A DNA stretch of 64,000 nt from Arachidicoccus ginsenosidivorans (GTDB lineage: Bacteria; Bacteroidota; Bacteroidia; Chitinophagales; Chitinophagaceae), in NCBI RefSeq assembly GCF_007971385.1, contig NZ_CP042434.1, positions 4,774,001 to 4,838,000 on the forward strand, given 5' to 3'. A program made the position numbers and the translations under genes. Positions 31,488-41,748 of this stretch are shown here, piece after piece (the first letter of the stretch is position 1; every line of letters starts with the position of its first letter). A model generated the notes under the pieces. That model was given only the letters and a program-made list of their open reading frames with translations. It made no database searches and was not told the DNA's origin.

Positions 31488-31751
31488 TTATTTGAACTCA
31501 ACGGTGAGTCTTTGTATAATTGCCTCTATCAATCCCCGGTCTGGATTGCGGGTAGTCGTTGGATGTGCCCTGTCACCTTGCAGATCGGCAAGTGTAGCCC
31601 TGAAACTTCCTTCTTCATCCGGTTCAAACTGCATCGGATGTCCATCTATGGTGGCAAATATCTTATAGGTATAGCCCAGCTTTCGGAAGGTAAATTCAAT
31701 TGAGGTCTCCCGGCCTTTATAATGTATCGGTAAGGTGAAGGTTTCTTCCAT
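31488..31751 (-). CDS. Small conserved cytosolic protein, unknown function
   Basis: 87 residues, no signal peptide or membrane segment. The pattern IHYKGRETSIEFTF, GYTYKIFATIDG, and FEPDEEGSFRA resembles a small Bacteroidota protein family with an FEPDEE-R motif. Function unknown. It lies between GH43 and GH51 genes on the same strand, but gaps of about 190-220 bases leave operon membership open. Confidence 0.65.
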   Translation of the reverse strand: MEETFTLPIHYKGRETSIEFTFRKLGYTYKIFATIDGHPMQFEPDEEGSFRATLADLQGDRAHPTTTRNPDRGLIEAIIQRLTVEFK

Positions 31752-31972
31752 CTGATATAATATTATTTAATATGCAATAAATCTTTATTGAAATTTAGTG
31801 ACGATTACTTGGATGAACGGTTGTAAAAATAAAATCTAGATCCAAATCAAAAACGCAGCTGCGCAAAGAAAACGACAGCGCTGGCTGCTATTTGTAGAAA
31901 AATGCCAAATGTAATGCCATCTTCTTTTAAAATAAGGCTGCCTTTGCTGTCGCTTTGCAAATAAAATCGTTA

Positions 31973-34179
31973 TCAATTATGCCGCTGCCGGGTGTTGTTT
32001 ATATGCCGATGTATGGCTTTTTGCGGATTGAGTGATAGCTCAAACACACTTACAGCCCCAGCAGGAGTCGTAACCTTTAACTGCAGGTCATCACCTATGT
32101 TATTAATAAGGGGCAAGGGATAACCCAAAAACTGTTCAGGCTTATTTTTATCCTTTTGGGATTGTTTTCGCTTCATTAGATTGCTTTGGCCAAAATTAAG
32201 GTAAACAGGTCGAACAAGCCCAGGTTGTTGTAAACTGTTATAGGCTTGAGGACTATCTGCCGTAAATAGGGTCCATTTTCCGAGTATGGAGCTGCTTTTA
32301 CTGTGCGTAGTTAGTCCTTTTATCCTAAAAGTAAGGGCTCTACTGCTATTGCTTACATTCACCAGTTTGATATAGATTTTTCCGGTGGTACTATCTAGCG
32401 TGGTACTGGCATATAAGCTATCCTGCCCTTTTAAGGGTGCCTTGGCACTTGTTGTTGCTAATACCTCTGTGCCTTTGGAGAGGGAGAAAATTTGCTGTAC
32501 ATAATAGTTGGGTGTCGCTATGGAATGCAGATTGTCAAACCAGATCAAATCGGGCCGCCATTGCCAGGCATTTACATTGGCTAACAGCGGTGCATAGGAA
32601 GACATGCGGACTACGTCTGCATTTCTTTCCAGACCGGTCATAAAGGCTGCTTCTGTCAGTGCGCTGTAAAAACTATTGGCAGATTCCGGGGCCTTACCGG
32701 ATTTGCCATGCGCGGCATACTCCCCGGCAAAAACCTTTGGTCCCTTTCTGTCATAATCGTCATAGCGTCCGGCTTGGTCTAAGAACCATTCAGGTGGCGC
32801 ATAATAATGTTCGTCAATAAGGCTTGGATGGAGCTTTCTAAGGGTACTCCAGGCATCATCAAACCATTTACCACTATTGTAAGGGCCGCTGCCGGATACG
32901 AGTTGTATTTCTGGGTGTGCCAGTTTTAATCGACTTTCAAAGATTTTATAACGGTCAAAGTACTGACTTTCCCATTGTTCGTTGCCTATGCCCAGATATT
33001 TAAGGTGAAAAGGCTTTGGGTGCCCCATTTTGGCGCGCAGGTGTCCATACGGAGTTGAAGTGTCCCCATTGGCAAATTCTATCAAGTCCAGGGCGTCCTG
33101 AATATAAGGCTCCAGATCTGCGGCCACTTCGCCAGAGTTATATTGGCAGGCCATACCGCAATTTAATATGGGCAAGGGCGCGGCGTGCAAATCCTCTGCC
33201 AGTAGAAAATATTCATAAAAACCCAGGCCATAAGACTGATAATAATCCGGTGCATTGCGCGGTGCCTTGAATTCTGTCTGCCAACGATTGGCAATCGTTG
33301 TGCGCTCTGCCACCGGACCTACTGTATTTTTCCATTGATACCGGTTGACAAGGGTTCTGCCCTCTACAATACATCCCCCGGAAACCTAATAAAACCTGGA
33401 TGCAGGTCATACAGCTTTTGAACCAAATCCTTTCTAAGGCCCCCGGGACGGTTTTTCCAGGTATGCACTGGAAATAAAGAGAGCATATCTGCATCTAATG
33501 CCCCACTTCCTTTAAACAAAATCAGTAGTTTACCTTTATTAATGGTCGAAGTGGCTGTAAATACCTCTTCAAAAGTTGTCCACGTATCTGTAGCGGCAAG
33601 CGGCTTATATGGTGTTTTGAACTGGACGATCCCTGAATCGTTGACCACGGCAAGTTGGATTGCAAGGGATGTGCCTTTTTTAAGTCTAAAAGCCGCGGTA
33701 AAACGATACGGCTCCCCACTTTTAAAGCCCATGGCCCTGAATCCTTCGTTTTCCAATCCAAAATAACCTGATAGATCAATGTGTGCATATCGATGATTTC
33801 CTGTGTGCGGTTGACTTGTTCCTCTACTAGTTATCAGTAGTTTACCATTAAAATCCACTTTAATCGGACTATTTTTTTGTTCCAGTCTCCGCCACCCCAT
33901 AAAAGGATCGTCAAACTCAAAGGAGCGGTTTTTAATCAATTCTGCGTAAATACCACCATCAGCAGCAAAATTAATATCTTCAAAAAAAATACCCCACATG
34001 GTCGGTGAGACCTGGATCCTGGGCGCCCTGGCGTCAATGGTAATGGTTTTTGTGCTTTGCTGGGCGGTCATATTTTGGGAAAACAACCTGGCTGCGGTAG
34101 TTAATAATAAGGCACTTAGTAGCCCGACGCCCCTTTTAATAGCTTTTCGATTGCAGTGTTTTTGTGATTTAAAGCACAT
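31973..34179 (-). CDS. GH51 alpha-L-arabinofuranosidase, one frameshift
   Basis: Two frames make one ~735-residue exported enzyme. First part: signal peptide (to LFSQ), SPTMWGIFFEDINFAADGG, and a carbohydrate-binding-like beta-sandwich (residues ~95-220), reaching HPGFIRFPG. Second part: the TIM barrel with acid/base Glu in GIGNEQW and nucleophile Glu in VFAGEYAAH, then the C-terminal beta domain. The frames meet at a C5 run (33375-33379; G5 on the coding strand); one extra G gives FPGGCIVEGRTLVNRYQW, the conserved GH51 sequence. It removes terminal alpha-L-arabinofuranose from arabinan or arabinoxylan. Both active-site residues lie after the break, so the enzyme is lost if the frameshift is real. 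Confidence 0.9.
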
Positions 34180-34476
34180 GGTTTATGGATGATTTTTGAT
34201 GATATAATTGATCGGTCAAGCGCACTACCCTACACCGTTTTGCTAAATGGGCATAGAGCGTACGACACGATTGCCAAACAAATGTAAATATAACAATTGT
34301 TATGAAATTAAGCAAGCACTTTGGGGCTGCTGCGCATGGAGGGACTGATTACTTTTGGCAACCCTACCCATACGGATCGTCTAAAACAATACAAAAATTG
34401 ATATAAACTCCATTTTGGTGGGTAAATTGCAGCATAAATCTGTATTACTATCAATGAATTATTACCCTTTTGTCTT

Positions 34477-35015
34477 ATGCTGACCCCAGAAGCGATAACC
34501 TTACCACGTACCATATTTACTATTGGTCATTCAAACCGATCAGAAAGCGAATTTTTGGCATTATTAGCAGCTCAAAAGATCGAATTACTAGTGGATATCA
34601 GGCGGTTTCCGGGGTCTAAAAGTGGCCTCAGTTCAGTAAAAGCCAACTAGCGATTCGTTTACCCCAAAATGGCATTCAATATCAGCATATGGAATCTTTG
34701 GGCGGTAGAAGAAGGCCGAACAAAAATTCTTTAAATACCCGATGGCGCCATCCGTCTTTCAGCGCTTATGCCGATTATATGGAAACGCCTGCATTTTTAG
34801 AGGCTGTCGGTGAATTAGAGGTATTGGCGCTCGGAAAAACAACGGCCATTATGTGTTCAGAAGCGCTCTGGTGGCGTTGCCACCGGGCGCTGGTTGCCGA
34901 TTTTATGAAAGTAAAAGGATGGCGGGTCTGCCACATTATGGGGACTTCTAAAACCACGGAGCACCCCTACACCTCGGTTGCGATCGTAAATAATGGTATT
35001 TTGACTTATCGGTAA
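34477..35015 (+). CDS. DUF488-family protein, one frameshift
   Basis: Reconstructed ~179-residue protein. The first frame starts MLTPEAITLPR and contains FTIGHSNRSESEF and DIRRFPGS; the second contains GGRRRP, ADYMETPAF and CSEALWWRCHRALVADF. These are the hallmark motifs of DUF488 (TIGHS near the N-terminus, C-x-E-x6-CHR near the C-terminus). Adding one A to the A4 run at 34618-34621 gives GSKKWPQFSKSQLA and joins the halves. Cytosolic; function of the family is poorly known. Not co-directional with the GH51 gene, which is divergent across a ~300-base gap. Confidence 0.82.
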
Positions 35016-35166
35016 TGAGGGAGAAGATAAAAACCAGCTGCTTAGATTTTGTGAATTATCTCCATGAATTGTTACGCTATATAAAACTAAATTTAACGTT
35101 TAAATGTTTCTAACATACTGTAAATCAGAATTTTGGAATTGTGATTTAGGAAAGTGTTATAATTAA

Positions 35167-35197
35167 TTTGTTGATTTTAGGATATTCTTTACATTTG
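35167..35197 (+). promoter_or_regulatory. Bacteroidota-type promoter, TTTG-N19-TACATTTG
   Basis: TTTG at 35167-35170 and TACATTTG at 35190-35197 with a 19-base spacer match the consensus TTTG / TAnnTTTG exactly. Transcription would start at about 35203-35205. No gene starts close downstream apart from a 34-codon frame at 35200, while a structured region and a terminator end 270 bases later. Confidence 0.65.
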
Positions 35198-35203
35198 TAA
35201 TGA

Positions 35204-35467
35204 GACAAAAAATAATCAACATCCATGACATTTTCATGATCAGTCATGGCCCAGTAAAGAAGCCAAATATATTGAGTACATGTAATAAAGTAGTTATTCA
35301 ATAAAAGAGATTGATTAACAAGTATTTATTGTAATATTAAATATAAATAATTATATATATAATCCAGTAGAGTCAGCTCCTACTGGTAATAGCTACAGTG
35401 GGAGGAATCCGACAATACCTCACTATTGTACTTGTAAATTGCCCCTGGTTCTCCAGGGGCTCTTTTA
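35204..35467 (+). ncRNA. Candidate small RNA, ~265 nt
   Basis: Bounded by a consensus promoter and a rho-independent terminator, with no convincing gene inside. The 3' half is structured: hairpin ccagtag/ctactgg at 35364-35386 (7 bp, 9-base loop), a second imperfect hairpin agtgggagg...cctcact at about 35397-35424, then the terminator stem. The 5' half is AT-rich and contains a 34-codon frame (35200-35304), whose ATG would overlap the promoter's start point. One frame is open from 35319 to 35470 but lacks any start codon. Not matched to a known RNA family from memory. Confidence 0.5.
35441..35467 (+). terminator. Rho-independent terminator of the candidate small RNA
   Basis: Perfect 8-bp GC-rich stem gcccctgg/ccaggggc with loop ttct, followed by tctttta. 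Confidence 0.85.
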
Positions 35468-35576
35468 ATCTAGACTAAAGTGTCCCTGTTAAAGGCAGTC
35501 ATCGTGTCCCGCTTTTGGAATGTAATTTGGGGCGTTTATACTGTTCAACAATTCCATTCAATAAAAATCTCAGATC

Positions 35577-35807
35577 ATGCGAAGCAGAAAATTTTTAACC
35601 AGTCTTGCCATTGCGCTTGCAATGGGTCTTTTGTGTACTACTCAAAGTTGTCATGACCGTTACGATGAAGGCTCTGAAGAAGGGCATTATGATACCGTGC
35701 AACAAAACAGATCCAATGACAGAACCATGGCAAATCAACAGCATGATGGCACCTTGCCACCTATAACGGATACGGCCACTACAGTAGATTCCTCGATGGT
35801 CAAATAA
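35577..35807 (+). CDS. Small lipoprotein, unknown function
   Basis: 76 residues: basic start MRSRK, hydrophobic segment, lipobox TQSC with lipid cysteine at residue 25, then a short, hydrophilic, disordered-looking tail rich in Asp, Glu, Asn and Thr. No family recognised. It is 110 bases downstream of the candidate small RNA's terminator and monocistronic. Confidence 0.6.
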   Translation: MRSRKFLTSLAIALAMGLLCTTQSCHDRYDEGSEEGHYDTVQQNRSNDRTMANQQHDGTLPPITDTATTVDSSMVK

Positions 35808-36239
35808 ACCTGACCTGTTTATATAAGTAGCGCTGGATCCTATCAATTCAGCAGTCATTTTTAATGAGTAGCAGTCATTTGAATAGATAATTTCATATTT
35901 TTCAAAATATTTTTTATTTTTATTAGCGGCAAAAAATCACACAACATATTACAATACAATTAATTAAGTCAACGACTACAGAAAAGTAAAAAAATACGTC
36001 TTATATTTTTTACATTAAATGCTTATAAATCAATATAGTTATTTATATTTGATTGATCGTTGATGACGATTTAGTTTACATGTGAAAAATGTCCGTTATT
36101 ATTGAAGTCCTGATGTACCTATATAAAGGCTGATCCAGGGCATTCAAACTGAGGGCATCTAATTGTATTTAAGTTTTATAATGCCATGGCGACAGAAAAA
36201 ACTGTAATGTCTGTTGTCTAATAAAATGAAATTTTATTT
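35808..36239. other. Gene-free interval
   Basis: 432 bases, very AT-rich, nothing recognised apart from presumably the promoter of the AraC-type gene that follows. Confidence 0.4.
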
Positions 36240-37244
36240 ATGAATGATCTGAAATTTTTCGACGAGCAGCATAAACTGCTGACTATTGAACAAGGTGTGC
36301 CACAAAAGTTACGAAAATATGCAATAGCAGAGGCGAAAGCATATCATATTAAGGTAGGCAAGAGTGGCTATATGCTATTCCAGCAAATTCCTGGTGGTGT
36401 ATGGAATATCTGGATATCCCATTATGTTTTTAATAAAAGAACGACTATATACTGTGAAGGCAGTGTTTCTGGGGTAGAATTCCATAATATTATTGAAGGC
36501 TATGCACTCTATAAAAATAACAATGATGAGTGGCAACATTTTAATGCGGGTGATCACAATATATTGTATAATCCAAAAATAAAATCCGTTGCTAAATTTG
36601 ATACGACACCACTGGTTACCTTTGATGTGCACCTGACTACGCCAACTTTTAAAGATTTGATTGCGGACCAACCTTCTTTCAGAAACTGGATGCATTATTT
36701 TAGTGCAGGTATCAATGCCAAATTATTTAAACATGCAGCTTCCAAAAATCTGCCTGTACAGGGCATGATTACAGAGATTATTGAAAAGTGCAATCGGTCT
36801 TTATTTGATGGCAATGGTAATAAAGAACTCCTGAGTAAATTTTTAAGTTCTGTTCTGCATAATGAGGGGGTAAAATGTGATTATAGTTACTCTTTTGAGG
36901 ATGTAAAACGATTGATCAAAGCGAAGGAGTTTTTGACGCAAAGTGTGAATGAAAGAATTCCATTAGCGAATTTACATGTTGATTCGATGATGGGGCATAA
37001 AAAATTTACAGAAGGGTTTAAATTATTATTTGGAACAGTGCCTAGCACTTTTGTACTCAAAGAAAGGATCAAAGTATGTAAATCCCTGATGGTTGACCAA
37101 AGACATTTGACAAATGATGATTATGCGATGATCATGAATTTTAATACGGGAAGTCATTTTGCCAGAACATTTAAAATGATTGAAGGGTGCACTCCTAAGG
37201 AATATCGAAAAAAGCACAAGCTGGATAATAAAGATACAGTGTAA
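36240..37244 (+). CDS. AraC-type transcriptional regulator
   Basis: 334 residues. N-terminal sensing domain with AKAYHIKVGKSGYMLFQ (residues ~31-47) and GVEFHNIIEGYA; C-terminal AraC helix-turn-helix (residues ~225-325) with FTEGFKLLFGTVPSTF, SHFARTFKMIEGCTPKEYR. It is closely similar in layout and motifs to the protein at 41749 (AKAYHIKVAKGEYMIFQ, VEFHCLLDG) and more distantly to that at 12154, so the three are paralogues. Standing alone between long gene-free stretches; target unknown. Confidence 0.85.
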   Translation: MNDLKFFDEQHKLLTIEQGVPQKLRKYAIAEAKAYHIKVGKSGYMLFQQIPGGVWNIWISHYVFNKRTTIYCEGSVSGVEFHNIIEGYALYKNNNDEWQHFNAGDHNILYNPKIKSVAKFDTTPLVTFDVHLTTPTFKDLIADQPSFRNWMHYFSAGINAKLFKHAASKNLPVQGMITEIIEKCNRSLFDGNGNKELLSKFLSSVLHNEGVKCDYSYSFEDVKRLIKAKEFLTQSVNERIPLANLHVDSMMGHKKFTEGFKLLFGTVPSTFVLKERIKVCKSLMVDQRHLTNDDYAMIMNFNTGSHFARTFKMIEGCTPKEYRKKHKLDNKDTV

Positions 37245-38124
37245 TGGGCTAAAAATAGCTATAGGACGCGCTTTTAGACTAAAAAACAAATATTTATTTG
37301 CATCAAAACTTTGGGATTAAGTCACAAATTTATGCTGTAAACATTCTCCCAAAATGGTATTTATTTTTCCAGAATATTTCAGATATTTGTAGTGTAATTC
37401 ACCAGAAGGAAAATTTGCATGAAAAATATGAAATTGGAAATTCATGAACAGCGAGACTTGAATTGGTGAATGATGTAACTACAATGAAGGGGAAATAAGC
37501 GTCAGTGAAAATGCTAATGAAGAAGCTAATTGAATTAATATATGATGTAATAACGATTTAATAAACAAATTTAAAAGACAAATTAAATAAACTAATTTGA
37601 TACCTAATTAAAAGCCTGAAGCGTTAAATAAGAGAGCAAGGGATTAAATTATTTTTCAAATAAAATACGCTGTTTGTTATCAAAAGTAACAAGCGATAAG
37701 ATACACTTCCAGACAATCCGCTCATTCCGAATTATGGGATTGAAGAAAGTGGGAAGAAAACGTGTAACGACAATCAAGCACAGATTGCTTGCTTATGAAA
37801 AAGATTCGATTCGTTATATGAAAAACTGGGGAAAAATTGATTGGGCTCCATTCGATCGACTTTTCCCCTTTTTTTATTGCAAGTTTTTATTGTAACTTTT
37901 TGTATTAATTGTTTGACCAGATTAACCATATAAATATAAACATGTAGCTCAATGCATCTAAAGCAATTGGTGTAATCTCTGTGATAAAGATTTGAATGCG
38001 GTAAGTCCACAAATAATCTTGTTTTGTTGCCGTCAATAAATTGGCCAGCTTTATGCGCTATTTTGTGCACTAAATTAAAGAATTACGACTTATCCAGTAA
38101 TCCAACTGCCGGTGTTTATGCCGT
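37245..38124. other. 880-base gene-free interval
   Basis: AT-rich. A 73-codon frame (37674-37895, +) has no plausible start context, no family and odd composition; I do not accept it. No repeats or hairpins of note. Confidence 0.4.
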
Positions 38125-38565
38125 TTAAATTTTGCTACCAGAGGTCGGATCAAATTCAATTATCCATTCAATACCGAATTTATCTCTAAACATACCTGCA
38201 TAGGTGGCCCACGGACTATCTCCCATAGGACCTTCCACACTCCCTCCTACTGATAATGCATGGAAGATTTTGTCGGCTTCTTCGCGACTATCAGTGACAA
38301 CAAATATTTTAGACCTGTTTTCGTTTTCATTTACGGGCCCCATGAATCCTGGTACATCGTTGCCTATTAATACATTTGATTTGCCGATGGGCAAGGCAAT
38401 ATACATTATTTTGTCTGCCTCATTGTCCGGAACCTGAAATTCTGGGCTGGCCAACTCCTTGAATCGAACCACCTTTGTAAACTCACCGCCAAAAACTGAT
38501 TTATAAAAAGAGAATGCCTGCTCTGCATTCCCATTGAAATTGATCCATGGATTGATTGTTCTCAT
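38125..38565 (-). CDS. PhnB-like VOC-superfamily protein
   Basis: 146 residues from the ATG at 38565 (MRTINPWINFNGNAEQAF), which follows a purine-rich stretch; the open frame extends upstream to 38700 but the extra part is unlike the family. Two beta-alpha-beta-beta-beta modules: first with FYKSVFGGEFTKV, second with EADKIFHALSVGG and WATYAGMFRDKFGIEWIIEF. The layout is that of PhnB-type members of the glyoxalase/dioxygenase (VOC) superfamily (formerly DUF1428/3-demethylubiquinone-like). Cytosolic; specific function unknown. Confidence 0.88.
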   Translation of the reverse strand: MRTINPWINFNGNAEQAFSFYKSVFGGEFTKVVRFKELASPEFQVPDNEADKIMYIALPIGKSNVLIGNDVPGFMGPVNENENRSKIFVVTDSREEADKIFHALSVGGSVEGPMGDSPWATYAGMFRDKFGIEWIIEFDPTSGSKI

Positions 38566-38969
38566 AATCTTATTTTTTATTTTTAATTCGGGGTATCCTA
38601 TTAGCCTCCTATAAAATATTTTGCACCTCAAATTTAGGGCCAGGACCAATGTTCTATTTAGGTTTGTATCAATTAAGACACCCCAAAAATGGCAAGGCAT
38701 TCACTTTTAATTTTGCGTCGCCTTAGGCAAATATATCAGTTGTTTTGATTTTTTTGATTAAATCGATAGATTATCAATGCGTTAAATAGGCTGTAAAGTT
38801 GAAGACAGGCACTATCTTTAGGGTTATCTGAGCTTTTTGGAGGATGCAGACAAGAAATGTTAGCTTATGGTATAAATTAACCAGGCTGTTGTTTTAATAT
38901 TTCTGCTGCCTTTATTAAACTGGGCGGATTTAATTCTTAAAAACGGTGTGTTGATAATTCTATAAAACG

Positions 38970-39001
38970 CCGGCCCCAACCAATTAGGGTTGGGGCCGGC
39001 T
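38970..39001 (-). terminator. Terminator of the - strand gene at 39041
   Basis: Perfect 13-bp GC-rich stem (gccggccccaacc / ggttggggccggc, loop aattag). On the - strand it is followed by gttttat. It lies 40 bases beyond the stop of the 39041 gene. The rest of 38566-38969 holds no recognised feature. Confidence 0.85.
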
Positions 39002-39040
39002 AACCTACCAATTACTGAAAACTTGAAGATATTATGCTAC

Positions 39041-39793
39041 TTAATTGAAAGAAGCATTGTTTAAAAATGGAAATCGATCACTCAAAGCTGCCAGTGCATC
39101 TAAATCATTTTCCATGTTTGCGGCAGAAAGGCAGTCCCAAGGCAATGCTGACCGCTGTATGGTCATTTCCAGTGCCTGTCTAAAACAAGTCCTTCCATAT
39201 ATACTGTAAGCTGTCACCATTTCAAAAATAACTTCCACAAAATCCTGCTGTGGTGCAGTAGGCCAAAATAGCCTAGGGAAATATATCTTAAGTTTGCCCT
39301 TATTAATTTGTTGCAACATCCACTGCGCTGGAACCCTTGCAAATTCATTACGGTAATCAATTCCTTCTATTTTTTCAGAAAAGACAGGATAAGGCTTCGA
39401 TTTTTTAGGACCGAAGCCTTTTTCCAAACTTGCAACGCCTGAGCATTTGCTTTTGGTGAAAATATAATCCTGTCCTGTTTGGTCTGCCGACAAACATGTT
39501 GTATATGGTTTGGACCGAGGGCTATCTGGCTCCTCATTTTTTGTGGTAATGGCATCCGATTTGTCCGACATCATTTGATGTGCGTCAATCTTTGTTTCCA
39601 TCCCGATTGTCCAATCATCTGCATGCAATGATGCTGATGCCCTATACAATTCTTCATGCAATGTCTCATGCATCCAAACAAAAGAGGGATGATCGCTCCC
39701 TCTTTGATCAAGGTGATTTATTTGAGAATGTCTCTTTGTTAAAGACATATGTATATCATTTCTTATATATGGTTTGTGTGCTACTGTGACCAT
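39041..39793 (-). CDS. Unrecognised 250-residue protein
   Basis: ATG at 39793 (MVTVAHKPYIRND) is preceded by aagggaattaag; an upstream in-frame TTG at 39820 is less likely. No signal peptide or membrane segment. The N-terminal ~110 residues are polar with many His, Ser and Asp (QRGSDHPSFVWMHETLHEEL). The C-terminal ~90 look folded (PAQWMLQQINKGKLKIYFPR, DFVEVIFEMVTAYSIYGRT, ALPWDCLSAANMENDLDAL). The family is unknown to me. It has its own strong terminator, which supports it being expressed. Isolated between gene-free stretches. Confidence 0.6.
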   Translation of the reverse strand: MVTVAHKPYIRNDIHMSLTKRHSQINHLDQRGSDHPSFVWMHETLHEELYRASASLHADDWTIGMETKIDAHQMMSDKSDAITTKNEEPDSPRSKPYTTCLSADQTGQDYIFTKSKCSGVASLEKGFGPKKSKPYPVFSEKIEGIDYRNEFARVPAQWMLQQINKGKLKIYFPRLFWPTAPQQDFVEVIFEMVTAYSIYGRTCFRQALEMTIQRSALPWDCLSAANMENDLDALAALSDRFPFLNNASFN

Positions 39794-40564
39794 CTTAATT
39801 CCCTTTTTATATTTTATCAATCGGATTAGTAAATATTATCACCAAAATTGGTTGCATGGATGGCTGGCAAATTCGAGCATTGTGCAGCCCTTATTAATGA
39901 ATTTCTTACCCTGGCAATATAGGTGAAAGAAACATGCATGATAGAAATTCAAGAACAAGCCATGCAACCAAAAGGTGATTAATATCTTAGAATGCAATCC
40001 TAGATTTCATTTGTTTCACAAAGATAAGGCGCTTAACCCCTGATAACCAAATAAATATTTTCCAGATTGGGCAATTTCTGCCTTAAAAAATGGGAATAAT
40101 AACCGGCCATTTATTTGGAAATTCCATTATCCGTATAATTGTAATAATTTTTATTATGTATGAAAAGAATATAAATTATTAATAAATAAAATATCATTGA
40201 TTTTTCCTTGTAAAAAAAAGTGGATTTTTGGACATGAATTTTTAAAATTCCAGGATAATGGTCTTTGGGGGCTTCAAAATGCCCCTAAAACAAGGACAAT
40301 AATTTAAAAAATAAATTCTATTGCATGGTTTATACAACTGGTATGCTTAAGAGGTAAAAGCCGGAATAATGAATTATGCACAACGGCTACGTTCATTGGC
40401 ATTATGTTTTACAAAAATTGGAGGAAGTAAGACATGGCTATATATGTATTGTAAAGGGTCGTGTTGATTTTGCCTGGGATAGTAGGGTTAGGTATGTGGA
40501 TTGAATCACTTGACTTAGCAATGTAATAGTCATTTGTGGCAGGTACTTATCTTAGCTTTAAACA
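39794..40564. other. Gene-free interval
   Basis: 770 bases, AT-rich. A frame of ~40 codons around 40380-40500 has no family. Nothing else recognised. Confidence 0.35.
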
Positions 40565-40607
40565 AAGCCCCCTGAAATTATTAGGCCATAATGATTTCAG
40601 GGGGCTT
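40565..40607 (-). terminator. Terminator of the methyltransferase gene
   Basis: 19-bp stem with one G-T wobble (aagccccctgaaattatta / taatgatttcagggggctt, loop ggcca). On the - strand it is followed by tgtttaaagc. It is 112 bases beyond the methyltransferase stop. Confidence 0.8.
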
Positions 40608-40718
40608 ACCAGATTTTAACTCACTAGTTCAATGGATCACAAAAATAGTGGTTAACTAAATTTATTTAATGGATAGGACTCAAATTTAGCCAACGAATGC
40701 AATGCAGGTTCTTATGGT

Positions 40719-41462
40719 TTAGGGCCGCCGCATTATATAGAAGAAATAATTATAATATTGCTTATATTCATTGAATATATTGATTTCTGTCTTAATTTGA
40801 TCCAGAAATGTCTGTAAGGCGGCATTGCCTGATCCATCCAATGCGTCAAGTTTCTGGGAAACTGGTTCATAGTAATTACGCCAGCCTACAGCTGGCAAAG
40901 CGAAAGCCCCAATGGTACTATATCCCATCATTTCGATCAGTCGCACCTTAGCCGATACGAGATCCATTTCCGGATAATTGTTATTCCAGTAGTCGGTCAA
41001 TAGCTGTGGTCGGCTCTCGGTGGTCCAGGAAATCTCAGAAACCACTAAAAAGCCACCTGGTTTTAATAATTTCCCCCAGTTCTTCAGACCATAGGTAAAT
41101 CCCATATTGTAAATAGCCCCTTCACTCCATATTAGGTCAAACGACTCCGCTTCAAATGGCAATTTATCCATCTGTGCATGATGCAGCCGGATTGCATCTG
41201 CCAGCCCCTGTTTATCTCTTTTTGATTTCAGGACGTCTAAAAAGTCCTGAACCCTGTCCAATGCTTCTACTTTTGCTCCCGTTTCCTGACCCAAGACCAT
41301 CGTTTGTGCACCAGTGCCGCAACCAATATCCAGCACGTGTTCAATCGGCCCCATCTCCATTATTCTGTTTAAGGCCCATTTAGTCGCCCTGGTGCTCCCA
41401 GGCCCCTGCCTTGGCAAATCGCGGTAAAAATCAGCAATAATATTTAATAACTGTTGATCCAT
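40719..41462 (-). CDS. Class I SAM-dependent methyltransferase
   Basis: 247 residues from the ATG at 41462 (MDQQLLNIIADFYRDL). Motif I is VLDIGCGTGAQT (residues ~41-52), the acidic residue of motif II is in KVEALDRV, then DLIWSEGAIYNMGF and LKPGGFLVVSEISW. These place it in the Methyltransf_11/25-like group acting on small molecules. The substrate is unknown. It is divergent from the AraC-type gene at 41749 with a shared ~290-base promoter region, so that regulator may control it. Confidence 0.9.
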   Translation of the reverse strand: MDQQLLNIIADFYRDLPRQGPGSTRATKWALNRIMEMGPIEHVLDIGCGTGAQTMVLGQETGAKVEALDRVQDFLDVLKSKRDKQGLADAIRLHHAQMDKLPFEAESFDLIWSEGAIYNMGFTYGLKNWGKLLKPGGFLVVSEISWTTESRPQLLTDYWNNNYPEMDLVSAKVRLIEMMGYSTIGAFALPAVGWRNYYEPVSQKLDALDGSGNAALQTFLDQIKTEINIFNEYKQYYNYFFYIMRRP

Positions 41463-41748
41463 CTTTATTAGATTTAAGTAGATGATTGAATTATAAACCA
41501 AGCCATACTGTAAATCTAATAATTTCTTTTAACTTATTGAGATAACAACCAAAAAAATTTGAAAAAGAAATCTCGTTGCAAAACTATTTAATTTAACGAT
41601 TAAGCCTGGAGAGTGCTTTAGGCCTGCCATTTCATTTTTACCAAATATTGAGAAAATTTATAAAATTAGGTCATAAAATTATTATTTATTATGTATATTT
41701 ACCACTCAGAAACTTGTGAAAGATCGTTTACCTATCAAAATAAAATAA

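Noticed and set aside
31752-31972. Partly symmetric gacagcgctggctgc / gctgcctttgctgtcgc segments
   Set aside because: Pairing is too imperfect to call a terminator or operator.
35319-35470. Open frame containing NPVESAPTGNSYSGRNP and a CTCK motif
   Set aside because: No ATG, GTG or TTG start in frame and it runs through the terminator stem; more likely RNA structure.
37674-37895. 73-codon + frame
   Set aside because: No family, irregular composition and no ribosome binding site.
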